Source: Candidatus Moraniibacteriota bacterium
GTDB lineage: Bacteria > Patescibacteriota > Minisyncoccia > Moranbacterales > DUUL01
Direction: 5' to 3'
Assembly: GCA_018399935.1 (NCBI GenBank)
Contig: JAGYNP010000011.1
Span: forward strand, 1-12,114
Length of the DNA: 12,114 nt
Below, piece by piece: positions 1-5,377 of this stretch (positions are counted from its first letter, which is position 1; each line of letters opens with the position of its first letter). Made by a program: the position numbers and the translations under genes. The notes beneath the pieces are model-generated. The model searched no databases, was not told the origin of the DNA, and saw nothing but the letters and a program-made list of their open reading frames with translations.

Positions 1-51
1 CCCCAACTGACAGGATCAGAACCTGTTGTCCTACCATTAGACGATTCCCGA
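1..51 (-). tRNA. tRNA-Gln (CUG anticodon), 3' part cut off by the window edge
   Basis: Read on the minus strand, the gene starts at 51 with acceptor strand TCGGGAA, followed by TC, a three-pair D stem (GTC/GAC) and an anticodon stem ACAGG/CCTGT. The seven-base loop TTCTGAT puts anticodon CUG at 19-17, which reads CAG (glutamine). The sequence enters the T stem (GGGG) and then leaves the window, so the 3' acceptor strand and discriminator cannot be seen. A U at position 1 is also found in E. coli tRNA-Gln. I see no convincing promoter in the 158 bases between this gene and the peptidase gene. Confidence 0.9.
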
Positions 52-209
52 TAAAATAACTCTTCTAATAATTTTCAATATCACTTAATAACTTAAGATA
101 ACATCTTCCATCCAAACAAGTCCATGATACAATAAAAATAATTTAATGAGAAGAGCTTTTCATTCAAAAGTTTTATTGAATTTGTTTTTAATAAAATTAC
201 TCAATCTTT

Positions 210-1076
210 ATGAAAAAAGTTTACTTATATTTTTTTGGAGTCTTAATTATCCTATTTTTGATTATTTTTATTTTTGAAAAAATTAACAAAAAATCTGAAT
301 TAAAAATTCAGCCAGTTAAAAATATCCCGATAATTACAAACAATCCAGAATTAAATCAAAACGAATTAACGCCTAATCAAGAAAAAAACAAGTCAATTAC
401 TGGAAAAGAAACGCAAAAAAATAAAATCTTGCCAATAAATAAAATAAATTTAGTAGCTTTTACTTCCCAAGCCCCTTATGCAAAATGGAATAATCTCCAC
501 GATGAAGCATGCGAAGAAGCTTCTATTATAATGACCCATTATTATTTAAAAGATAAGAAAAAAATAGATATTAGTTTGGCTGAAGATGAAATTCAGTCAA
601 TGGTTAAATTTCAATTAAATTATTTTGGTTCTCATAAAGATTTAAATACAAAAGAAATAGTTGAGTTGGCTGAAGAATTTTACGGTGATAAATATCAGGT
701 TGTCGAACTGATTGAAAAAAGTACAGAAGAAGTTAAAGGTGAAAATAAAGACGTTGATGCTATTTATAAAGAAAAAATTAACTTTTTAAAAGCAGAATTA
801 GCTAAAGATAATATTTTTATTATCCCAGCAGCTGGACAAAAACTAGAAAATCCCTACTTCAGAGGTGATGGACCTCTCTATCATGCTTTAGTTATAATTG
901 GCTATGATGATTCCACCGAAGAATTTATCACTAATGATCCTGGAACTCGTCGAGGAAGAAAGTTTCGTTATTCCTATGAAATCATTTGGAATGCTATTCA
1001 CGACTTTCCTGGTAAAAAAACTGACATTTTAAAAGGAGACAAAAACGTGATCTTAGTTAAGAAAAAAAATATTTGA
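210..1076 (+). CDS. Membrane-anchored C39-like cysteine peptidase
   Basis: This 288-residue protein is a predicted papain-fold cysteine peptidase of the C39-like group. Residues 4-22 form one hydrophobic segment after MKK, consistent with an uncleaved N-terminal anchor and a domain outside the membrane. Residues 30-78 are a Lys/Asn/Gln-rich linker. The catalytic domain begins near 80: Q87 in TSQAP fits the oxyanion glutamine, C101 in DEACEEAS the nucleophile, H225 in YHALVIIGYDD the catalytic histidine and D243 in TNDPGTRRG the third member of the triad. The middle (about 110-205) is charged and helical. No ABC-transporter domain is attached, so it is not a bacteriocin-exporting C39 protein; the substrate is unknown. 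The gene stands alone, converges on the ATPase gene and ends in UGA. No Shine-Dalgarno sequence precedes the ATG, which is chosen because the anchor begins directly after it. The family is clear; the role is not. Confidence 0.85.
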   Translation: MKKVYLYFFGVLIILFLIIFIFEKINKKSELKIQPVKNIPIITNNPELNQNELTPNQEKNKSITGKETQKNKILPINKINLVAFTSQAPYAKWNNLHDEACEEASIIMTHYYLKDKKKIDISLAEDEIQSMVKFQLNYFGSHKDLNTKEIVELAEEFYGDKYQVVELIEKSTEEVKGENKDVDAIYKEKINFLKAELAKDNIFIIPAAGQKLENPYFRGDGPLYHALVIIGYDDSTEEFITNDPGTRRGRKFRYSYEIIWNAIHDFPGKKTDILKGDKNVILVKKKNI

Positions 1077-1401
1077 ATATAAAAATTTAAAGATAACTAC
1101 TAATTTTAATATTGAATTTTTAGATAGAATTTCTTTAATTAGATCTGGTATTTTGAAGATATTCATGTACTACATAGACGTTCTCTTTTTTATTAAAAAA
1201 TTTGAAAGCAAAAAGCTATTTATCAGTAAACCTAAAACCAAATAACCTTTATTAATAAAATCCAATAAAATGTTTGGGATATCTTTTAAATCTTAATCTC
1301 TAAATATCCAAAATAGCAAATAAAATTTGTATACTTGTTTATAGATTGGCAAATATAAAAACAACAAAATAATAGTTGGAATAATTAATTATTGATAAAC
1401 C
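1077..1401. other. Intergenic region between two convergent genes
   Basis: These 325 bases are almost pure A/T and separate the 3' ends of the peptidase and ATPase genes. I see no clear intrinsic terminator for either. A 14-bp A/T palindrome lies at 1380-1393. A plus-strand frame is open from 1057 to 1245 but contains its first ATG only at 1165, leaving 26 codons with a lysine-rich, low-complexity product and no ribosome binding site. I do not call it a gene. No RNA gene or recognisable gene remnant is visible. Confidence 0.5.
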
Positions 1402-4002
1402 TTAACTTTTGTTGTTTCTTCTTTTAACAATAAAAATATATTTAGTAATCTCAACTAAGAAAATATTCAAAACGATAACTCCCGTTAAAATCATCCAACC
1501 TTTAAAATCAATTGGAACTGTTTTGATTAATAACTGTAAAAAAGGTACATAAATTGTTGCTAAAAAAGCTAAAATCACAAATACAGACGCTACATTAAGC
1601 CAGCGATTATTTAACAAATCTATTTGCCAGATATTTTTATCCAAATCTTTAAAAGAATAAATAATAAAACCAGTATCTAAAGCAAAAAAACCAAACATCA
1701 AGGTTCTAACATAATCTAAATCCCAATTCATTTTTATAAATAAAATCCAAAAGATAAAAAGAATAATAAATTGTTCTATTGCTCCAACTAAAAATATTAA
1801 AACCTTCATTTCTTTTGTTAACAATTCATTTTTAAAATCTCCAGGTTTTTTTTTCATAATTCCTTTTTCTGGAGGTTCAAAAGCATAAGCAATAGTTGGA
1901 AAAGTATCTTCTATTAAATTATTCCATAAAATTTGAGCTGGTAAAATTGGTAAAGGCCAACCAAAAACAACCTTGGCCATTCCAACAACAATGATTGAAG
2001 CAAATGAATCACTCAACACATAAGCTATAGATTTTCTTAAGTTGTTTAAAATTGTTCGACCCTCGGCTACTGCTTCAACAATAATATCAAAACTATCATT
2101 TAACAAAATTAAATCAGAAGCTTGTTTAGCTATTTCTGTCCCAGATCCTACTGCAATTCCGATATCAGCTTGTTTAATAGCTGGAGCATCATTTACACCA
2201 TCTCCTACCATCGCAACGACTCTATCATTTTTTTGCCAAGCAGTAACTATTCTGATTTTATGTCTAGGTTCTGCTCGAACATATATCTTAAAATTATGAA
2301 CTGTTTTTCTTAATTGACTATCACTCATTCTATCTAAATCACAACCTTTTAAGACTTGATTAGCATCCACTTGAATTCCAGCTTCTTGTGCAATAAATAA
2401 GGCTGTTTTACTCTGATCACCAGTAATAATTATTGGTTCTATTCCAGATCTTCGACTCTTTTCAATAGCATTTCTTATTCCATCTCGTAAGGGATCTTTG
2501 AAACCAGCCACTCCAATCAATTTTAATTTTTCACATTCCTTTAAGAGATCTTTAGAATTTTTAGGTGGATTTTTTATTTCCCGATAAGCTAAAGCTATTA
2601 CTCTAAGTCCTTCTCCAGCTAATTTTTCGGATTTTTTATGCCAACTGTCTTTATTTTTAGATCTTTCAATAACTTTTTCAGGTGCTCCAGTTACATAAAT
2701 AAAAAATTTTTCGTTTTCTTTGATCAAACTAGCTTGAATTTTATAATGAAAATCAAAAGAATATTTAATAATTTCTCTATATTCATCTTTAAAAGAATTT
2801 TTAAATAAATTTTTATTCTCTCCCATCAAAAATAAAGCCTTATCAGTTGGAGAACCCTTGATTGACCAATTTTTTGGTTTTTCCATTGGATTTTCAGCAT
2901 AAGCTTCATTACAAATTACCCCAATTTTAATGGCCATTTTTTTATCATCACTTTCTAATTTCTCCACTTTCATTCTTCCTTGAGTCAAAGTTTTAGTTTT
3001 ATCTAGACAAATAATCGAAGCTGAGCCTAAAGTTTCAACAGCATTCATTTTTCTAACTAATCCTTTTTTTCTTAACAATCTTTCCATTCCAACTGCTAAA
3101 ATAACTGTTACCACTATTGGTAAAGATTCTGGAATACCACCAACTGCAATAGCAATAGCTGCTTCAAAAGTTTTTAAATGATTATCTCCTCTTAAAATTC
3201 CACCTAAAAATAAAATTCCAACTAACACTAAAATAGTCAAACCGATAAATTTCCCTAATTTTGCTATTTTTTTCTGTAAAGGACTTTTAAGTTCTTTTAC
3301 CTCTCTTAACATATCTGCAATATTGCCAACTTCACTTGTTTTCCCAACAGAAGTTACTAAAAAAAACCCTTTTCCAGATTCAACTAAACCACCCATATAA
3401 ACCATATTATCCCTATCAGCTAATTGAGTGTTTTTAGAAATTTTTCTTATTTTTTTTTGTGAAGCTTTTGATTCTCCTGTTAAAACAGCTTCTGATATTT
3501 GTAAATTTTCAGAGTAAACAAGTCTTCCATCAGCTGGAACTTTATCCCCGGCCTTTAATAATACTAAATCCCCCATAACTAAGTCTTCTTGAAAAATTTC
3601 TTTCTTTTTACCATCCCTTATTGTAGTAGCAGTAGTTTTCAGAACTGAAGACAATTTATTAAAAACTTTAGAAACCTTCATTTCTTCAAAAAAACCAAAA
3701 ATAGCATTTACAAAAACAGAAATAAAAATAACCAAAGAATCTAAATATTCTTTCATTACAAAAGTTACAATGGTCGCTATTACTAATATATATATTAAAG
3801 GACTATTAAATTGATTTAAAAATAACTTTAACAAAGAAAACTTTTTAGATTTACTAATTTTATTTTCTCCGTAAAGTTCTCTTCTGGAAATAACTTCTTT
3901 TTCTTTAATACCTTTTCTTCTGTCAGAATTTAAAAATCTCTCTGCTTCATTAGAAGAAATGTTATGCCACAAAATATTATTTAATTGTTTTTTGTTTTTC
4001 AT
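1402..4002 (-). CDS. P2A-type cation-transporting ATPase (Ca2+-ATPase-like)
   Basis: This 866-residue membrane pump is of normal length for P2-type ATPases. In order it has an N-terminal cation-ATPase domain (about 11-60), TM1-2 (about 64-105), an actuator domain with TGES at 175-178, TM3-4 with PESLP at 291-295, the phosphorylation site D334, nucleotide-domain motifs KGSPTD (383-388) and TGAPE (438-442), DPLRDG (503-508), TGD (527-529), the hinge VGDGVNDAP (599-607), and six C-terminal membrane segments (from about 655). Site II-type cation ligands are present: E292 in TM4, and N695 and D699 in NLIEDTFP of TM6. By alignment with SERCA, the TM5 site I ligands Asn and Glu are serines (S666, S669), so a single-ion Ca2+ pump is my best guess; Mn2+ is possible. 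The phosphorylation motif reads DKTKTLT rather than DKTGTLT. No Shine-Dalgarno sequence precedes the ATG. Ion specificity is inferred. Confidence 0.93.
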   Translation of the reverse strand: MKNKKQLNNILWHNISSNEAERFLNSDRRKGIKEKEVISRRELYGENKISKSKKFSLLKLFLNQFNSPLIYILVIATIVTFVMKEYLDSLVIFISVFVNAIFGFFEEMKVSKVFNKLSSVLKTTATTIRDGKKKEIFQEDLVMGDLVLLKAGDKVPADGRLVYSENLQISEAVLTGESKASQKKIRKISKNTQLADRDNMVYMGGLVESGKGFFLVTSVGKTSEVGNIADMLREVKELKSPLQKKIAKLGKFIGLTILVLVGILFLGGILRGDNHLKTFEAAIAIAVGGIPESLPIVVTVILAVGMERLLRKKGLVRKMNAVETLGSASIICLDKTKTLTQGRMKVEKLESDDKKMAIKIGVICNEAYAENPMEKPKNWSIKGSPTDKALFLMGENKNLFKNSFKDEYREIIKYSFDFHYKIQASLIKENEKFFIYVTGAPEKVIERSKNKDSWHKKSEKLAGEGLRVIALAYREIKNPPKNSKDLLKECEKLKLIGVAGFKDPLRDGIRNAIEKSRRSGIEPIIITGDQSKTALFIAQEAGIQVDANQVLKGCDLDRMSDSQLRKTVHNFKIYVRAEPRHKIRIVTAWQKNDRVVAMVGDGVNDAPAIKQADIGIAVGSGTEIAKQASDLILLNDSFDIIVEAVAEGRTILNNLRKSIAYVLSDSFASIIVVGMAKVVFGWPLPILPAQILWNNLIEDTFPTIAYAFEPPEKGIMKKKPGDFKNELLTKEMKVLIFLVGAIEQFIILFIFWILFIKMNWDLDYVRTLMFGFFALDTGFIIYSFKDLDKNIWQIDLLNNRWLNVASVFVILAFLATIYVPFLQLLIKTVPIDFKGWMILTGVIVLNIFLVEITKYIFIVKRRNNKS

Positions 4003-4007
4003 TTTTT

Positions 4008-4013
4008 ATTATA
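4008..4013 (-). promoter_or_regulatory. -10-like TATAAT just upstream of the ATPase gene
   Basis: A perfect TATAAT on the minus strand ends five bases before the ATPase ATG. If used, transcription would start at or next to the start codon and give a leaderless mRNA, consistent with the missing Shine-Dalgarno sequence. No good -35 box lies 16-18 bp upstream, and this composition produces TATAAT by chance, so the call is weak. Confidence 0.35.
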
Positions 4014-4078
4014 ATTGTCTAAAACTATTTTTATTCTAACAAATTTATCAAATAAAACAAATTTGTATAATATTTTAA

Positions 4079-4113
4079 AACAGAGTTATTGATTTTTAAT
4101 CAATAACTCTGTT
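4079..4113 (-). terminator. Strong hairpin terminator after the interrupted minus-strand gene
   Basis: A perfect 16-bp inverted repeat (4079-4094 with 4098-4113) has a three-base loop. The minus-strand reading ends in a short T tract (TTTTAAAATATT). It starts seven bases after the stop codon of the gene ending at 4121 and separates that gene from the ATPase promoter region. The T tract is short, but the stem is the longest perfect hairpin of this kind in the window. Confidence 0.75.
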
Positions 4114-4120
4114 AATTTTA

Positions 4121-4591
4121 TTAAAACCAAAAAAAATAGTCATTTTTATCCATTATTTGATCTTCTTTTTCGGAAGAAAAACCGAATTTTTCCAAAAAAA
4201 TTCTCTGCGGATGATAAGATTGAGCTGGAAACATTCCAGTTTTCTTTTTATTTTTTCTAGATTTTAATATTTTTTTAGCTTCTTGTAACTCTTTAGATCC
4301 TAAGTTCACTTTCAGAAAAAAATTTATCGCCTTTTTAAATTCCTTAGTAATAAAATCAGAAAAAATAACATCAGAAAAAATTACAGGATCAACTGTTCGA
4401 AAAGCATTAACCACCCTTTTAATATCCTTTCCCTTTGAATCAAATAAAAGAAGTTAAAGGGCCTCTATAAAATGCAAATCTATTTTAGTTGATTTATTCT
4501 TAACAGACGCTCCGAAATAATAATTAGATTGCTTAAGTGCTTCTACAAGATGTCTAATCCGTCTTTCATTAACTTTTTTAAATTTTCTCAT
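4121..4591 (-). pseudogene. Short gene of unknown family interrupted by one in-frame UAA
   Basis: Starting at ATG 4591, an open frame runs 45 codons (MRKFKKVNERRIRHLVEALK at the start) to a UAA at 4456-4454. The same frame then stays open for another 110 codons to 4121, ending NDYFFWF. Without that one stop the product would be 156 residues, lysine-rich, with no membrane segment or signal peptide. I do not recognise the family. The start is well supported by AGGGAGA seven bases upstream and by a promoter at 4623-4650; a strong terminator follows the distal stop. The part after the UAA could be a separate 97-residue gene from GTG 4414, but no ribosome binding site supports that. Likely explanations are a recent nonsense mutation, a sequencing error or stop-codon readthrough. 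It may therefore still make a 45-residue product. Confidence 0.6.
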
Positions 4592-4597
4592 TTAATA

Positions 4598-4604
4598 TCT
4601 CCCT
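4598..4604 (-). promoter_or_regulatory. Shine-Dalgarno sequence AGGGAGA fixing the start at 4591
   Basis: AGGGAGA on the minus strand lies six bases before the ATG at 4591. It is notable because the other protein-coding starts visible here lack any clear purine-rich ribosome binding site, and it decides the start of the interrupted gene. Confidence 0.7.
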
Positions 4605-4622
4605 TTTTTAAATTTAAAAAAT

Positions 4623-4650
4623 ATTTTAAAAAAATCGGCCTTAATCTCAA
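4623..4650 (-). promoter_or_regulatory. Promoter of the interrupted gene
   Basis: On the minus strand, TTGAGA (4650-4645), a 16-bp spacer and TAAAAT (4628-4623) resemble a housekeeping sigma promoter. Transcription would start near 4616 and give a leader of about 25 bases containing the Shine-Dalgarno sequence. It lies back to back with a plus-strand promoter at 4660. Confidence 0.5.
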
Positions 4651-4659
4651 CATAATAAA

Positions 4660-4688
4660 TTGACAAAGAACCATTTAAGTTATTTAAT
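4660..4688 (+). promoter_or_regulatory. Distal promoter facing tRNA-Lys
   Basis: A perfect TTGACA (4660-4665), a 17-bp spacer and TTTAAT (4683-4688) form a strong-looking promoter, directly followed by a second -10-like TATAAT (4689-4694). A transcript starting near 4695 would run about 80 bases to tRNA-Lys, and no other gene lies between. It may be a second tRNA promoter or the start of an unrecognised leader. Confidence 0.5.
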
Positions 4689-4732
4689 TATAATCTTTTC
4701 ATTAATAATTAACAATAAAGAATATAAATAAA

Positions 4733-4761
4733 TTGACTAGAAGAAAATTTTGAGTTAGAAT
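4733..4761 (+). promoter_or_regulatory. Proximal promoter of tRNA-Lys
   Basis: TTGACT (4733-4738), a 17-bp spacer and TAGAAT (4756-4761) lie just upstream of the tRNA. The 14 bases from the -10 box to the mature 5' end leave room for a start site near 4768 and a short leader for RNase P to remove. Confidence 0.7.
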
Positions 4762-4775
4762 TATTTCTGTATTTT

Positions 4776-4848
4776 GCACGCATAGCTCAGTTGGTAGAGC
4801 AGCGGCCTCTTAAGCCGACGGTCGGGGGTTCAAATCCCTCTGCGTGTA
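4776..4848 (+). tRNA. tRNA-Lys (CUU anticodon)
   Basis: The 73-base gene folds as a cloverleaf: acceptor GCACGCA/TGCGTGT with a G-U first pair, D stem GCTC/GAGC, anticodon stem GCGGC/GCCGA with a G-A mismatch at 27-43, loop CTCTTAA with anticodon CUU reading AAG, and T stem GGGGG/CCCTC with loop TTCAAAT. The discriminator A is followed by CAT, so CCA is not encoded. It has its own promoter and terminator. Confidence 0.95.
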
Positions 4849-4889
4849 CATATTTTTAAATATTATAACTCTGTAAATTTTTTATTTTT

Positions 4890-4916
4890 TAATCAATTTC
4901 CATTGATTAGTTTTTT
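4890..4916 (+). terminator. Intrinsic terminator after tRNA-Lys
   Basis: TAATCAAT and ATTGATTA form an eight-pair stem around loop TTCC, followed by G and a run of six T, then ATTTTAT. It lies 42 bases after tRNA-Lys. The stem is all weak pairs apart from one C-G, but the shape and T tract are right. Confidence 0.65.
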
Positions 4917-4931
4917 ATTTTATAATATAAT
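4904..4931 (+). promoter_or_regulatory. Possible promoter of the tRNA-Val/tRNA-Arg pair
   Basis: TTGATT (4904-4909), a 16-bp spacer and TATAAT (4926-4931) would start transcription near 4938, nine bases before tRNA-Val. The -35 box lies inside the 3' arm of the tRNA-Lys terminator hairpin, so the two signals would overlap. Several overlapping TATAAT-like hexamers here make the exact -10 uncertain. Confidence 0.45.
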
Positions 4932-4946
4932 ATTATTTGTTACTAT

Positions 4947-5021
4947 GGACGCTTAGCTCAGTTGGTTTAGAGCGCTTGGTTTACACCCAAGAGGTCACAG
5001 GTTCGAATCCTGTAGCGTCCA
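4947..5021 (+). tRNA. tRNA-Val (UAC anticodon)
   Basis: The 75-base gene has acceptor GGACGCT/AGCGTCC fully paired, D stem GCTC/GAGC with a ten-base loop, anticodon stem CTTGG/CCAAG, loop TTTACAC with anticodon UAC at 4982-4984, and T stem ACAGG/CCTGT with loop TTCGAAT. The discriminator A is followed by CAAAA, so CCA is added after transcription. tRNA-Arg begins 11 bases later and is probably on the same transcript. Confidence 0.97.
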
Positions 5022-5032
5022 CAAAAAATAGA

Positions 5033-5106
5033 GCGCCTGTAGCTCAACTGGATAGAGCGCCTGGCTTCGGACCAGGAGGCTGTGGGTTCAAGTCCTGCCA
5101 GGCGTA
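5033..5106 (+). tRNA. tRNA-Arg (UCG anticodon)
   Basis: The 74-base gene has acceptor GCGCCTG/CAGGCGT with a G-U first pair, D stem GCTC/GAGC, anticodon stem CCTGG/CCAGG and loop CTTCGGA with anticodon UCG, reading CGA. T stem GTGGG/CCTGC contains two wobble pairs around loop TTCAAGT. CCA is not encoded. Its last 18 bases and the nine bases after them are repeated exactly at 5280-5306. The cloverleaf is complete, so the first copy is a functional gene. Confidence 0.95.
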
Positions 5107-5115
5107 CGAATAAAA
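5089..5115 (+). repeat. Direct repeat, copy 1 (tRNA-Arg 3' end)
   Basis: This 27-base copy spans the second half of the T loop, the T stem and acceptor 3' strands, the discriminator and the next nine bases (CGAATAAAA). It matches 5280-5306 without a mismatch. The sequences diverge immediately before it (GTT against GAC) and after it (TCGC against ACCG). Confidence 0.95.
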
Positions 5116-5135
5116 TCGCGAATAGCGATTTTTTT
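5112..5135 (+). terminator. Intrinsic terminator after tRNA-Arg
   Basis: AAAATCGC (5112-5119) and GCGATTTT (5125-5132) form an eight-pair stem around loop GAATA, followed by more T for a run of seven. The hairpin starts six bases after the mature tRNA 3' end, so it would end the tRNA-Val/tRNA-Arg transcript and leave the folded segment downstream largely untranscribed from that promoter. Confidence 0.8.
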
Positions 5136-5146
5136 GTACACCTGGA

Positions 5147-5288
5147 GAAAGCAAACTACTTTGCTTTCGTCGGGACTTGAAAGCCGGAGTGTTGTTTTTG
5201 TTTGACGAGCGAAGCGAGGAAAGGCAAAAACCACGAGGCGGGGTAGCGAAATTTTTCCATCAGGAAAAATATTTGTGACCAAGTCCTG
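5147..5288 (+). ncRNA. Possible structured RNA inside the tRNA-Arg mini-element
   Basis: Several helices can coexist. Hairpin A pairs GAAAGCAAA with TTTGCTTTC (5147-5155/5160-5168, four-base loop). A long-range closing helix pairs CGGGACTTG (5171-5179) with CAAGTCCTG (5280-5288). Inside it, a composite stem has segments GCC/GGC (5183-5185/5237-5239), GTG/CAC (5189-5191/5232-5234) and GTTTTTG/CAAAAAC (5194-5200/5225-5231). Hairpin C pairs ATTTTTCC with GGAAAAAT (5251-5258/5263-5270). The 5303-5325 terminator follows. No known family is recognised and no promoter is obvious. Because helices are symmetric, the minus strand could equally carry the RNA. Confidence 0.35.
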
Positions 5289-5306
5289 CCAGGCGTACGA
5301 ATAAAA
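5280..5306 (+). repeat. Direct repeat, copy 2 (displaced tRNA-Arg 3' end)
   Basis: This is an exact 27-base copy of 5089-5115 without the 5' part of a tRNA, so it cannot form a tRNA itself. Its first nine bases (CAAGTCCTG) can pair with CGGGACTTG at 5171-5179 to close the folded segment between them. Confidence 0.95.
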
Positions 5307-5325
5307 ACCGCTCTCGCGGTTTTTT
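5303..5325. terminator. Bidirectional intrinsic terminator between tRNA cluster and yvcK
   Basis: AAAAACCGC (5303-5311) and GCGGTTTTT (5316-5324) form a nine-pair stem around loop TCTC. T runs follow on both strands: TT then AG on plus, ATT after five T on minus. It can end transcripts entering from the tRNA side and those of the yvcK operon, whose last stop codon lies 53 bases away. Confidence 0.8.
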
Positions 5326-5377
5326 AGTTTATCTTTAAATTATTATTAAATATAGTCAATTATTTTTTTGTTTAATA

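Larger units (their letters stand above)
5089..5306 (+). mobile_element. Candidate mini-element at the 3' end of tRNA-Arg, bounded by 27-bp direct repeats
   Basis: The tRNA-Arg 3' end (5089-5115) is repeated exactly at 5280-5306, giving a 191-bp unit. This is the layout left when an element integrates at a tRNA 3' end and restores the tRNA, but the unit has no room for an integrase. The enclosed DNA is visibly more GC-rich than its surroundings and contains several perfect hairpins. Each repeat copy is followed by its own intrinsic terminator. It could be a non-autonomous element mobilised in trans, a dispersed structured repeat, or a local tandem duplication of the tRNA tail plus terminator that later gained other DNA. 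No protein gene is called inside. Confidence 0.4.

Noticed and set aside
158..190. Hairpin ATTCAA/TTGAAT followed by T-rich sequence before the peptidase gene
   Set aside because: It has only six A/T-dominated pairs with a long loop and no plus-strand gene upstream to terminate. Chance is sufficient in this composition.
1165..1245. 26-codon plus-strand frame in the gap after the peptidase gene
   Set aside because: It is short and lysine-rich with no ribosome binding site. A/T-rich spacer DNA readily gives such frames.
1380..1393. 14-bp A/T palindrome downstream of the ATPase gene
   Set aside because: It is composed only of A and T, has no loop and is not followed by a T tract, so it is not a credible terminator.
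2042..2313. Two plus-strand open frames opposite the ATPase hinge region
   Set aside because: They lie wholly within the strongly conserved ATPase coding sequence on the other strand and have no family features.
4121..4414. Independent 97-residue gene starting at GTG 4414
   Set aside because: The frame is continuous with the well-initiated upstream 45 codons apart from one UAA, and the GTG has no ribosome binding site, so an interrupted longer gene is the simpler reading.
5088..5282. Minus-strand open frame of 64 codons across the mini-element
   Set aside because: It runs through the tRNA-Arg 3' end, a terminator and several hairpins, and its codons are dictated by those inverted repeats. 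It has no ribosome binding site, and its 3' end lies inside the tRNA gene. Such frames are by-products of structured DNA.
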